Positions 23,573 to 32,103 of a stretch of DNA of 49,293 nt are shown here, one piece after another. The position numbers and the translations under genes are program-made. The stretch is from contig JAPLJZ010000190.1 in assembly GCA_026388335.1 (NCBI GenBank), positions 1 to 49,293 of the forward strand, written 5' to 3'. Source of the stretch: Deltaproteobacteria bacterium (lineage in GTDB: Bacteria; Desulfobacterota; Syntrophia; Syntrophales; UBA8958). The notes under the pieces were generated by a model. It was not told the DNA's origin. It ran no database searches and saw nothing but the letters and a program-made list of their open reading frames with translations. Each line of letters opens with the position of its first letter. The stretch's first letter is position 1.

Positions 23573-24097
23573 ATGATGAAGACTGAACACAAAAGAATTT
23601 TCGAGTTGCTTGCAGATTGGCAGCTACTTGGCCTGAATATCGAACGCGAAGCCAGCACGGAACCTTACGAGGGCCGGGTAGCCATTGCGACCATCGTATT
23701 TGAAAGGGTCGATCATCGAGGGTGGGATGGAAGAACGATCATGGAAGTCATCCTGAAACCCTGGCAATTTAGCTGGACGATGCCGGAAGCCGGGACGGCT
23801 TATTACGAGAAGGCGGTATGGATCGCCGCGACATGGGTGGACGCATATCGAACCATGCCGGCCCTCCAGGAGTGCTGCGAGATAGCAACAGGGATGATCG
23901 CGCATAATATTCCCAGGGATCCGGATCTCGCCCGCGTCCACTGTTGCCAATACCTGACGAGCGCCTTGCGAAAACTCACTGACCGGCAATGGGCGGAAGA
24001 AACGGACCCGGTGAAAAAGGCAAAGATCGACGCAAGGCGATGGTGGAAGGATATGAAGCTTATCAAGACAATAGGGGCGCATGAATTCTATGCGTAG
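23573..24097 (+). CDS. SleB-family cell-wall hydrolase (endolysin)
   Basis: 174 residues. EREASTEPYEGRVAIATIVF followed by EVILKPWQFSWTM matches the SleB/Hydrolase_2 fold, with the catalytic Glu in EREASTE (E26). These enzymes cleave the glycan backbone of peptidoglycan. Its place at the head of the late operon, before small membrane proteins, makes it the lysis enzyme. No signal peptide, so it needs a holin. An ATG at 23576 is an alternative start. Confidence 0.85.
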   Translation: MMKTEHKRIFELLADWQLLGLNIEREASTEPYEGRVAIATIVFERVDHRGWDGRTIMEVILKPWQFSWTMPEAGTAYYEKAVWIAATWVDAYRTMPALQECCEIATGMIAHNIPRDPDLARVHCCQYLTSALRKLTDRQWAEETDPVKKAKIDARRWWKDMKLIKTIGAHEFYA

Positions 24098-24107
24098 AGG
24101 ATGAGTA

Positions 24108-24503
24108 ATGAAAATCACGAATCTTCCTGACATATTTTTAACCGATCTTGTCTTGCGGTGGGTAGCAGATGGAAAATGGGCGGTACATGAGCCGTTCATC
24201 ATCAATAGTAAGATCGTCGGGCGAATCGAGGTAACCGTTGGCACTCTTACCGATGGCCCCAGCATCCCGAAAATTCCCGTTCTCTATGAAAAATTCAGAG
24301 ACAGGGCATGGCCTGCTGCTGTTCCTCATGATTTCGGATATGACGATGATTGCCCCTATGATTTCCCTCGTGAGGTTTGGGATGATGTTTTCCACGAGCT
24401 CATGGATGCCTTATATCCGGGCTGGATTGACAGAATCAGAAATGACGAGGAGTGGGCCGGGGTACGCCTCGGTGGTGAATCACATTTTAGGGTTGAAGAC
24501 TAA
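24108..24503 (+). CDS. DUF1353-like phage protein
   Basis: 131 residues. VTVGTLTDGPSIPKIP and AAVPHDFGYDDDC match DUF1353, a small family in phages near lysis genes with no known role. The conserved HDFGYD suggests a metal-binding or catalytic site. Ten bases after the hydrolase gene. Confidence 0.8.
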   Translation: MKITNLPDIFLTDLVLRWVADGKWAVHEPFIINSKIVGRIEVTVGTLTDGPSIPKIPVLYEKFRDRAWPAAVPHDFGYDDDCPYDFPREVWDDVFHELMDALYPGWIDRIRNDEEWAGVRLGGESHFRVED

Positions 24504-24513
24504 GGAGGATAAT

Positions 24514-24699
24514 GTGGGTTGGTTGAAAAATTGGAAAACGACATTAGCTGGATGCGTTACAGCAGGAGGATATGCCGCCCTGACAGCCGCCCAGCAAGGC
24601 AACATTGAACCTAATCAATTGGCTATAATCGTCGGTATCGCGGCACTTGGGGCATTGGCAAAAGACCATAACGTCACCGGCGGATCGGTCGAGCAATAG
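24514..24699 (+). CDS. Small membrane protein, candidate holin
   Basis: 61 residues starting at GTG, with AAGGAGG upstream. Two hydrophobic stretches (TLAGCVTAGGYAALTAA and LAIIVGIAALGALA) and the tail KDHNVTGGS are common in short proteins near phage lysis genes. Holin role inferred from position and size. Confidence 0.6.
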   Translation: MGWLKNWKTTLAGCVTAGGYAALTAAQQGNIEPNQLAIIVGIAALGALAKDHNVTGGSVEQ

Positions 24700-24713
24700 A
24701 CGGAGCCAGGCAT

Positions 24714-25040
24714 ATGACCCCTGAGCAGATAGCGACACTCACGGCCATTGCGGAAATCGTCTCCAAGATCGGAACCTGGCCCATCGGTTACATCATCTGC
24801 GCCGTGGTTTTAGGCCCCTGGATCATTCTGGTGCTTGTATCCCGGTCCATGGAAAAGCGTCACGAAGCGGCGATGGCCATGTACAAGAGTAACGTCAAGT
24901 TGGTCGAGTCTTACGAGATAGTGGCCTCCGAGCAGGCCGATACCATCAGACTCAGCACTGCGGCGACAGTCGAACTTACTACATATCTGCGGAACAAGGT
25001 CCCATGTCACGAACGAATTGCCGAAAGGTTGCCTAAATGA
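24714..25040 (+). CDS. Phage membrane protein in the lysis module
   Basis: 108 residues with one transmembrane span (IGYIICAVVLGPWIILVLVS) and a cytoplasmic or periplasmic helical tail (MEKRHEAAMAMYKSNVKLVE and onward). Small single-span proteins here often form part of the lysis complex (holin or spanin-like). Overlaps the next gene by ATGA. Confidence 0.6.
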   Translation: MTPEQIATLTAIAEIVSKIGTWPIGYIICAVVLGPWIILVLVSRSMEKRHEAAMAMYKSNVKLVESYEIVASEQADTIRLSTAATVELTTYLRNKVPCHERIAERLPK

Positions 25041-25282
25041 GCATACAAAACGAAATGCGACGGGTGAAGCTCACCAATTTAGAACATGGCGTCAAGCGCC
25101 TCCGGATGGAGATCGAGAGTTTAGCGCGAACCATCTGCATCAATCTGGATTGCAGCCTGAGACGGCCTGAAGAATTGCCCATCGGCGAGGTGGACAGCCA
25201 ATTTGACGAACTGAAATCAAAATGGGCGGACCTTACCGTATCGCTGGAAGAGATCAAACGGCTGGAAGAGGAGCTGAAGTAA
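25037..25282 (+). CDS. Small coiled-coil phage protein
   Basis: 81 residues, heptad-rich (NLEHGVKRLRMEIESLARTI, EEIKRLEEELK). Often found between lysis and terminase genes of Mu-like phages; unknown role. Its stop overlaps the terminase small subunit start. Confidence 0.6.
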   Translation: MSIQNEMRRVKLTNLEHGVKRLRMEIESLARTICINLDCSLRRPEELPIGEVDSQFDELKSKWADLTVSLEEIKRLEEELK

Positions 25283-25779
25283 TGGCCGATAAAGGCGCTC
25301 GCCCTCAATTGGAGCCCGTAGCCCGGCAGATGTTCATCGACGGGCAATCGTTGACAGCCATAGAGACCGCCCTGGGCGTTTCCCGCCAAACCCTCTCGGT
25401 CTGGAAGGGACAAACTAAAAAGCCCGACGAGGAGTTTGATGAATGGGACAAGGCCAGGGCACGCAAGGCATCCTTCGGCCTTCGGATGGAATCGCTTTTG
25501 GAACGCGAGTTGACGTTCGCCGAGGAGCGGCAGCCGGGCGCGATTGAAGGCGGCACACTGGACAATCTTTCAAAGCTGGGTGCCCTGGTCGTAAAGTTCC
25601 GGGCGCAAGATGCTCAGGGGGCGGGATACGACAAGGCCAAGGTGTTTTTGGAAAACCTGCAATGGATGGTTGCCTGGCTGCGGGAAAACGATCCGGAGGG
25701 GCTCAAGACGCTGGCGGCGGACTTTGACGCCATGACGATGCAGTTTAAAACGGAGTGCATGAATAATGGCAATGCGTAA
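25282..25779 (+). CDS. Small terminase-type DNA-packaging protein (Mu gp27-like)
   Basis: 165 residues with an N-terminal HTH (MFIDGQSLTAIETALGVSRQ, TLSVWKG) as in gp27/DUF1804 packaging proteins, then helical oligomerisation region. It recognises the phage end for packaging. Overlaps its upstream neighbour by one base and the large subunit by 14 bases. Confidence 0.82.
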   Translation: MADKGARPQLEPVARQMFIDGQSLTAIETALGVSRQTLSVWKGQTKKPDEEFDEWDKARARKASFGLRMESLLERELTFAEERQPGAIEGGTLDNLSKLGALVVKFRAQDAQGAGYDKAKVFLENLQWMVAWLRENDPEGLKTLAADFDAMTMQFKTECMNNGNA

Positions 25780-27307
25780 GCGCCAGAACCTATCTGAGGC
25801 GCAGTTTGACGATTATGTTGCCGCATTGCGCAAGCAGATCGCCGACAGCGTCTCGCCGTTCGAGGATGATACCCCGGCAAAGAAGCGGGAACGCGTTGAG
25901 CGTTGCGCCGATCCGCTGGAATTCATGCGCACGTATATGCCCCATTACTTCCCCTCGGAACCTGCGTCCTGCCATGCGGAATGGTGCGAGATCGCCGATA
26001 CACCCGGCTTCAATCTGATCGGCGCACCTCGTGATCACGCCAAGACCACCGTTGTGACTTTCGGCCTGCGCGTCTACCGGATCGCCAAGAAGCTGCGCAA
26101 GTATATCATGCTGGGCTCCAACATCCACGACCAGGCCAAGAGGTTCAGCGTTTCGATCAAGGTCGAGTTGGAGGATAATCCCCGCCTGCGTCACGATTAC
26201 GGCGACGCGGTCGGCAAGACCAGGACCTGGTCCGATGATCTTTTCGTCACCAAGGGAGGGACAATGGTCGAGGCGCTGGGGCGCGGCGACCAGTGGCGGG
26301 GAAAGAAATTCGGCCCTCACCGGCCTGACGATATCGGGCTCGATGATATGGAGGATAATGCCACGGTTAAGAGCCCGAAAGTCACCGACGCTACTATAGA
26401 GTTCATCCAGGGTGAGGTCCTCGGCTGCATCGAGGGGGATTGCTCGGCCACTATGGTGGGGAACGTCTTTCACGCCAAGAGCGCCCTGTCGCAATTGATT
26501 GCTGCGGAAAATGAAGAAACTGGAGAGAAGCTTTACAACTCCAAGGTCTACGATGCCGTGGTAGATGAAGAAAACCATATCACCCTGTGGCCTGCGCGCT
26601 GGCCCTGGGATAAACTGATACGCAAAAAGACACTGGTCACCACTCGTATCTTCAACAAGGAATACCGCAACAAATCGACAGACGAGGACAGCCCTTTCCC
26701 GCAGGAAATGGTCACCTACTATGAGCGTGTTGAGGTCATCACCCGCACGCTGATCTTCGCCCACGGCGTCGATCCGGCGAGCACTGCAAGCAGCAGCAGC
26801 GACTTCCGCTCCGTTTGCACCTGGGGCCTGGACCTAAAGGAAATGGTTTTCTTCTGCATGCACGCCTGGATCAAAAGAAGATCCATCGGCGAATTCTTTG
26901 CCGCTACCTATGCCCAGCATGATCAGTATCCGGGACAGGTGATTGTGGAAGAGAACATGCTCAAGGATTTTCTCCACGACGCGATTCAGAACTATGCCAA
27001 GCAGGTCGGCCGATATCTTCCCTGGCAGCCTATCCATCACACGACCAGCAAGATCGACTCGCGCATCATCGGCACCTGCGAGTATCTCTGGGAATACAAG
27101 AAGATGCAATTTGAAAAACGGCACAGCGATCAAAAGGTTCTTGAAGAGCAATTCGTCTATATCTTGAATTCGACGGTTCACGACGACGGTCCGGACGCCT
27201 CCGAGATGGCCATCAGCCATCTGCAACGGGCGAATGGTATGTCCGTCAGCTATGAGACAATTCAATCTCGGGATTCGTTCCGCGGTATGAGAAGGGGAGC
27301 ATGGTAA
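25766..27307 (+). CDS. Terminase large subunit (Mu gp28-like)
   Basis: 513 residues. Walker A-like NLIGAPRDHAKTTVV, Walker B around DDIGLDDMED, and a C-terminal nuclease part with Asp/Glu-rich segments (VDPAST, EENMLKDFLH). This motor packages phage DNA into the prohead and cuts it by a headful mechanism from the integrated end. Length fits gp28 of Mu-like phages. Confidence 0.9.
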   Translation: MAMRKRQNLSEAQFDDYVAALRKQIADSVSPFEDDTPAKKRERVERCADPLEFMRTYMPHYFPSEPASCHAEWCEIADTPGFNLIGAPRDHAKTTVVTFGLRVYRIAKKLRKYIMLGSNIHDQAKRFSVSIKVELEDNPRLRHDYGDAVGKTRTWSDDLFVTKGGTMVEALGRGDQWRGKKFGPHRPDDIGLDDMEDNATVKSPKVTDATIEFIQGEVLGCIEGDCSATMVGNVFHAKSALSQLIAAENEETGEKLYNSKVYDAVVDEENHITLWPARWPWDKLIRKKTLVTTRIFNKEYRNKSTDEDSPFPQEMVTYYERVEVITRTLIFAHGVDPASTASSSSDFRSVCTWGLDLKEMVFFCMHAWIKRRSIGEFFAATYAQHDQYPGQVIVEENMLKDFLHDAIQNYAKQVGRYLPWQPIHHTTSKIDSRIIGTCEYLWEYKKMQFEKRHSDQKVLEEQFVYILNSTVHDDGPDASEMAISHLQRANGMSVSYETIQSRDSFRGMRRGAW

Positions 27308-27309
27308 TC

Positions 27310-27447
27310 ATGGAAAACAGCATAAAGGCTAAAATGCCCCAGGATCGATTTTGGGACCTGCCCGGCCACGATGAGCCGCTCTTTTCGTTGACACTGTTTA
27401 TAACTATGTCAACGGGCCTTGTGGGGGTGAATTTGACATGCTCTTAG
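27310..27447 (+). CDS. Small ORF before the portal gene
   Basis: 45 codons between terminase and portal genes (MENSIKAKMPQDRFWDLPGH and a hydrophobic end TLFITMSTGLVGV), overlapping the portal start by ten bases. GGGGAG lies ~12 bases before the ATG. No family recognised; may only couple translation. Confidence 0.35.
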   Translation: MENSIKAKMPQDRFWDLPGHDEPLFSLTLFITMSTGLVGVNLTCS

Positions 27448-29627
27448 ACCAGTTTGGCAGGGAGATCAAATCGAATAAACCGATTTTGGAGGAAGTAGCC
27501 GTCCAAACCATTCGGGACCGGTATGCATCATACCCGTCCCAGGGGCTTACACCGCAACGCCTGGCGAGCATTTTCAAGGAAGCAGACCAGGGGGATGTGA
27601 TGCGCCAGGCGGAACTGTTCGAGGAGATGGAGGAGAAGGATCTGCACCTGGGCGGGATTCTGCAAACGCGGAAACTGGCCGTAACGGGTCTGGACTGGGA
27701 GATGCTCCCGGCATCCGATTCGGCAGAGGATAAGAAGATCGCCGCTGCCGCCAAAGAGATGATCGAGTATATCGAAAACTTGGAGGACGCTCTCAAGGAT
27801 ACAATGGATGCCGTCGGCAAGGGCTTTGCCGTCCAGGAGATCCTCTGGGACATGTCCGAAGGGCAGGTCTGGGCTAAGGAGATAAAGTGGATACATCAAC
27901 GGCGTTTTACCTTTAACACCGCCACAGTGCTTTTGGAGCATCCCCGCCTTCTCACGGACGCCAGCCCGACCTGGGGCGAGGAACTGCTTCCCAACAAGTT
28001 CATCGGTCACAAGTACCGCGCCAGATCCGGGGCGACGGCCCGCGGCGGATTGCTGAGGCCATGCTCCTTTATGTACTTGTTCAAGAATTACGACATCAAA
28101 AACTGGGTCATCTTTAACGAACTGTTCTCCGTTCCCATGCGGGTGGGGAAGTATAAACCGGGCGCGGGTAAGGAAGAAAAAGAAGCTCTCAAACGAGCCG
28201 TTTTCAACCTGGGCGTCGATGCCGCCGCAGTGATCTCGGACAATACGATCATCGAATTACTCGAGTCGGCGCGCCGGGGGGATGCCGGTGTATATTCCGC
28301 CCTGGCCGAGTTTTGCGATAAGGCCATGTCCAAAGGAGTGCTGGGGCATACGGGCAGCTCCGACAGTACGCCGGGAAAACTGGGTGGCGAGGACCAGGCT
28401 AAACTGGTTCGCCAGGATCTCAAGGCTGACGATGCGAAGGCGCTCACGAAAACATATAAGTTCCAGCTCCTGAAACCCTGGGTCGCCTACAATTTCGGCC
28501 CTGATAAGGGCATCCCGATATTGAAGTTCCATTATGAGGATGAAGGAGATCTGGAAAAGATTGCCAAGATCTATGGGGTCCTTGTCAAAGATGCCAATTT
28601 TGAGGGCATACCGGAGACACACGTGAATGAACGCTTCGGAATCCCTCGGGCAAAACCGGAAGAGAAGACCCTGCGGGCGGCACAGCAGCCTCCCGGCATT
28701 TTGGGATTGAACGCAAACAAAGACCATCTATTCTTGCCGAGACAACATGCAATATTAGGGTTGGCGAGAAACAGGGAACTACAGATCATGGCCAATATGG
28801 CCGGGGAGATCCCCGATGGTCGCGATACTTTTGACTGGGTCTCCGTTTACATGGAACGGCTCGGACCGACACTCCGTAACGTGAAAGCGACGGCCCTCGA
28901 CGACATCGAGGAGTGGCTGCAATCCCTCTCCGCTCCGCCCGTACAGGCAGAATTCATTACAAAGATAGAAGGTATGCTCGGCGCTTCCTTCGCCGCTCTG
29001 GATCGTAAGGTTATCGCCGATACGGTTACCGATATCTACCGTGCCTACCGGACGGCCCCCGGCATCGATCTGGCTTTCGGCGGTCCGGATCTGCGGGCGA
29101 CGAAGTTCCTGGCCAAGCTCGATCATTTTTACATCTCTTCATATCTCAAGAATCCCGAAGCCCAAAAGGCGACGCAGGATTTTTTACAGGAACGCTACCT
29201 CAACCAGGGTGCGGGCCTTTTCGGACGGGGTAAGCCGGAGGACGTCCAAGCATTCAGGGACCTTTTTGGCCAGAAGCTCTCCGACCTGGAAGAATGGCAG
29301 ATCCGGAGGATCGCCGATACCTCCGTCCAGCGCACGCGCAATTGGGCAAGCGTCGCCCAGTTTCAGGAAGCTGCCATTTTGGAAATCGAAATCTACGAGC
29401 CGACCAGGGATTGCGATTTTTGCCGCAGCATGAACGGCCGGGTCATCAGCGTGCCCATCGCCTACGGGAAAATGATGAATCAGGCCGCCATGACGGCAAA
29501 GGAATATGAGAACGATATGCGGGGCACTGTCCCAACGGTCGAGAACATAGACAAGTTCGTCGGGGCCGGGACATTGCCGCCGTACCACCCCTTCTGTCAC
29601 GGTATGGTGCTCCGGAGGGTCAAATGA
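27438..29627 (+). CDS. Portal protein fused to MuF-like minor head protein
   Basis: 729 residues. Residues ~1-430 match the gp29/DUF935 portal (QAELFEEMEEKDLHLGGILQ, TGLDWEM, GKGFAVQEILWDMSEGQVWA, WVIFNELFSVPMRVGKY), forming the DNA entry ring of the head. Residues ~450-729 match gp30/MuF-SPP1 gp7 minor head proteins (IRRIADTSVQRTRNWASVAQ, DCDFCRSMNGRVI, YHPFCHGMV). In Mu these are two genes, so here they are fused. CxxC and PxHPxCH-type residues may bind metal. Confidence 0.88.
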   Translation: MLLDQFGREIKSNKPILEEVAVQTIRDRYASYPSQGLTPQRLASIFKEADQGDVMRQAELFEEMEEKDLHLGGILQTRKLAVTGLDWEMLPASDSAEDKKIAAAAKEMIEYIENLEDALKDTMDAVGKGFAVQEILWDMSEGQVWAKEIKWIHQRRFTFNTATVLLEHPRLLTDASPTWGEELLPNKFIGHKYRARSGATARGGLLRPCSFMYLFKNYDIKNWVIFNELFSVPMRVGKYKPGAGKEEKEALKRAVFNLGVDAAAVISDNTIIELLESARRGDAGVYSALAEFCDKAMSKGVLGHTGSSDSTPGKLGGEDQAKLVRQDLKADDAKALTKTYKFQLLKPWVAYNFGPDKGIPILKFHYEDEGDLEKIAKIYGVLVKDANFEGIPETHVNERFGIPRAKPEEKTLRAAQQPPGILGLNANKDHLFLPRQHAILGLARNRELQIMANMAGEIPDGRDTFDWVSVYMERLGPTLRNVKATALDDIEEWLQSLSAPPVQAEFITKIEGMLGASFAALDRKVIADTVTDIYRAYRTAPGIDLAFGGPDLRATKFLAKLDHFYISSYLKNPEAQKATQDFLQERYLNQGAGLFGRGKPEDVQAFRDLFGQKLSDLEEWQIRRIADTSVQRTRNWASVAQFQEAAILEIEIYEPTRDCDFCRSMNGRVISVPIAYGKMMNQAAMTAKEYENDMRGTVPTVENIDKFVGAGTLPPYHPFCHGMVLRRVK

Positions 29628-30073
29628 AGATCCATTTTAAAATCACACCGGACCTGGACAAACTGCCGCGCAACCTCGAAGGCAATGTGGATGGCGCAAG
29701 GCGGGCAGGAATGACCAACGTCGTTACGACCATTGAGGCGACGGCTCGGAAAGATGCTCCTGTTAAAAGATCGAATCTGGCCAACTCCGGAACAAGCAAG
29801 ATCGAAGATGACGGCAGCAAGGGCATCATCAAGTTCACGGCTCCTTATGCCGGATATGTTCACGAGGGAACCGGACTATATGGTCCTCACAGGACAAAAA
29901 TCGTCCCGAAGTCCAAAAAGGCCCTTTTCTGGCGGGGAGCGGCTCACCCGGTTAAATCGGTTCGCGGCATGGTTGGCAAGCCATTTCTGAAAAATGCGGC
30001 GGAAAAGGCCAACATCCCGAGTCTCTTCGCGGAAGGGGCCAATAATTACCTGACGCAGCATGGAGGTCAATAA
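29624..30073 (+). CDS. HK97 gp10-like virion morphogenesis protein
   Basis: 149 residues with the pattern of HK97-gp10 neck/tail-completion proteins: DAPVKRSNLANSG, APYAGYVHEGTGLYGPHR, PFLKNAAEKA. It takes the place of Mu G (gp31). Overlaps the portal gene by ATGA. Confidence 0.82.
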   Translation: MKIHFKITPDLDKLPRNLEGNVDGARRAGMTNVVTTIEATARKDAPVKRSNLANSGTSKIEDDGSKGIIKFTAPYAGYVHEGTGLYGPHRTKIVPKSKKALFWRGAAHPVKSVRGMVGKPFLKNAAEKANIPSLFAEGANNYLTQHGGQ

Positions 30074-30075
30074 CG

Positions 30076-31083
30076 ATGGATACATGGATGGTTCTCCTTT
30101 GCAAGGAGCTTTCGGGCACCGTTCCCGAAGAGATTCAGGTGATCCCATACGGGATCGATATCGAAACGCCGAAAGGGAAGTTTACCTGCGATGAAACAAG
30201 CCAGCAGGCCGTTTTAGCCGCCTTTGACGCGCAAAAGAACGACATGGTTATCGATTACGAACATCAGACTCTCCGGGACGTCGAGGCGCCTGCTGCCGGA
30301 TGGATCAAAAAGGCAAAACTGATCAACAAAGGCAAAGAGGGCATCTGGGCCGTAGTCGATTGGACGGAGAAAGCCAGGCAATATATTGCCAACAAAGAGT
30401 ACCGTTATGTGTCTCCCGTCTTTATAACGCGAATCTCCGATAACCGGGTCGTGCGCCTCATAAACGTAGCCCTTACCAATCAGCCGAATATCGACGGGAT
30501 GGTCCCGTTGATCAATAAATACATGGAAAATCAACTTGAACTTAACAACCAACATAAGGAGGACGGCAATATGACGTGGAAAGAATTGTTGAAGCTCCTC
30601 GGACTGGCCGAGGGTGCAACGGAGGCGGATGCCATCATGGCAGTTAACAAACTGAAAGAGCCGGTGAAGATCGTGGCAAACAAGGGTGTCCTCGATGCAC
30701 TGGGTCTGGCCGAGGGAGCGACGGAGTCGGAGATTACCGGCACTATCATGGCCATGAAACAGTCGCACGGCCAGGTAGGCACCCTGGCCCAGGAACTTGC
30801 TCAGTTAAAAGCCCACCTGGGTAAGAAAGATGCTGGCGACCTGGTGACGATGGCCATGAAGGAAGGAAAGATCACCCCTGCACAGAAGGAATGGGCCGAG
30901 GCATATGCCGAGCGGGATATCGAAGGGTTCAAGGTATTCGTGTCCAAGGCCCCCGTGGTGGTCGTCATGGGTAAGGTCATCGGTGAGGAAAAGCCTGCGG
31001 AGGGCGCTCTGGATGCCACTCAACTGGAAATCAACAAACAGATGGGCATCGATACGGAGACGTTCAAGAAATTCGACAAATAA
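30076..31083 (+). CDS. Phage prohead protease-scaffold (Mu I-like)
   Basis: 335 residues. The N-terminal half resembles the Mu gene I protease (VIPYGIDIETPKGKFTCDET, DMVIDYEHQTLRDVEA, AGWIKKAKL, RYVSPVFITR); the C-terminal half is a helical, charged scaffold-like domain. The protease trims the scaffold during head maturation. An internal start at 30571 would make the scaffold alone. Confidence 0.87.
   Translation: MDTWMVLLCKELSGTVPEEIQVIPYGIDIETPKGKFTCDETSQQAVLAAFDAQKNDMVIDYEHQTLRDVEAPAAGWIKKAKLINKGKEGIWAVVDWTEKARQYIANKEYRYVSPVFITRISDNRVVRLINVALTNQPNIDGMVPLINKYMENQLELNNQHKEDGNMTWKELLKLLGLAEGATEADAIMAVNKLKEPVKIVANKGVLDALGLAEGATESEITGTIMAMKQSHGQVGTLAQELAQLKAHLGKKDAGDLVTMAMKEGKITPAQKEWAEAYAERDIEGFKVFVSKAPVVVVMGKVIGEEKPAEGALDATQLEINKQMGIDTETFKKFDK
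30571..31083 (+). CDS. Nested scaffold protein (Mu Z-like) in frame within the protease gene
   Basis: In-frame ATG 30571 has a textbook AAGGAGG eight bases upstream (30556-30562), inside the protease gene. The 170-residue product is helical and charged (KELLKLLGLAEGATEADAIM, repeated LGLAEGATE). Mu uses the same arrangement, gene Z nested in I, to make excess scaffold. Confidence 0.7.
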   Translation: MTWKELLKLLGLAEGATEADAIMAVNKLKEPVKIVANKGVLDALGLAEGATESEITGTIMAMKQSHGQVGTLAQELAQLKAHLGKKDAGDLVTMAMKEGKITPAQKEWAEAYAERDIEGFKVFVSKAPVVVVMGKVIGEEKPAEGALDATQLEINKQMGIDTETFKKFDK

Positions 31084-31088
31084 CGGAC

Positions 31089-31136
31089 TCCCGCCTGTGC
31101 GGGATGACAGAGACAGCCGGGGTTTTCCAACCCCGG
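31089..31136 (+). promoter_or_regulatory. Two tandem hairpins between scaffold and decoration genes
   Basis: TCCCGC-CTGT-GCGGGA (31089-31104) and CCGGGGTT-TTCC-AACCCCGG (31117-31136), both perfect stems with four-base loops. No T-run follows, so they may stabilise or process the mRNA and set the ratio of head proteins. Confidence 0.45.
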
Positions 31137-31155
31137 ATTGAAAAGGAGAAAAAAT

Positions 31156-32049
31156 ATGACGGCATTGGCGAGGGATAAAAAGACGGAATACAAGGAGGGG
31201 GTGGAAATACCCGCCCCGGTTGAAGAACTCACCATTATTTATGCGGGGGCGCTGGCATGTCTGAATGCAAACGGTTATTTGGTTCCCGGCGCGGATACGG
31301 CGGGTCTGATTTTTCACGGCATCGCCAGGGAGCACGTCGATAATTCGCTTGGCGGCGACGGCGATCTGACCGCCGTGGTGCGGCGCAGGGGGCTGGTCAA
31401 AATGGCATTGGGCCATGCCATCACCCAGGCCAACATGGGCGACAATGTTTTTATCGTGGATGATCAGACCGTTGACTTGGCGGCACATGTAGCAAACGCC
31501 ATTTTCTGCGGTGTCATCGCCGAGTTTATCGACACTACACACGCCTACATCGACATTGAACCGGCCATCGTCCAGGGAGACGTGGCCACGCATATCGCCG
31601 ACACAAGCGGGGCGCATGCCGCGTCGGCCATTTCGACAACGGATGCGGGCGATCATTTCCCGGCCGCCACGGACACTGTGGAAGAGCAGATTCAGGATCT
31701 GGCCAAGGGGCCGTTCTTTTTAACCCTGCCCCGCTTCACCGGCTGGACCAAGGACGGCACCGATAAGACGATCGTTCTTCCCGCCGTGGAATCCCCGCTC
31801 CCCGTTGTGGTGAAACGGGCCTATGCCAACCTGGGCACAGCTCCCGGAGCGGGGAAAACCCTGGCACTGAAGTTGAACGATACAGTCCTGGCTTCCATAG
31901 CGGACGCCAATACCCAGGGCGAAGCGGAAGCCCTTGCCATAGCCGTTGCCGCCAACACGGACATGGTGATCAAGGCTAATGAAACAGCGGACGGGGCGGG
32001 AGCAAACTGCGACATCATTCTGGTCATGTACAAGGATGACGGCGAATAA
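31156..32049 (+). CDS. Head decoration protein with extra C-terminal domain
   Basis: 297 residues. The first ~110 match DUF2190-type capsid decoration proteins (IYAGALACLNANGYLVPGAD, GLIFHGIAREHVDN, VRRRGLVKMALG). A linker with HIADTSGAHAASAISTTDAG and TVEEQIQDLA follows, a motif common in phage fibres, then a beta-rich C-terminal domain (VESPLPVVVKRAYANLG, MVIKANETADGAGANCDIIL). Decoration proteins stabilise the capsid; the added domain could be displayed outside. Chosen ATG has AAAGGAG 8-9 bases upstream. Confidence 0.75.
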   Translation: MTALARDKKTEYKEGVEIPAPVEELTIIYAGALACLNANGYLVPGADTAGLIFHGIAREHVDNSLGGDGDLTAVVRRRGLVKMALGHAITQANMGDNVFIVDDQTVDLAAHVANAIFCGVIAEFIDTTHAYIDIEPAIVQGDVATHIADTSGAHAASAISTTDAGDHFPAATDTVEEQIQDLAKGPFFLTLPRFTGWTKDGTDKTIVLPAVESPLPVVVKRAYANLGTAPGAGKTLALKLNDTVLASIADANTQGEAEALAIAVAANTDMVIKANETADGAGANCDIILVMYKDDGE

Positions 32050-32103
32050 TAACAAATAACGAACAGGTGCGGTATGCCGCGCCTCAATCAGAAGGAGGAT
32101 AAA

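Noticed and set aside
25790-26764. 324-codon minus-strand ORF opposite the terminase gene
   Set aside because: It shadows a well-supported terminase gene and has no ribosome site or known family.
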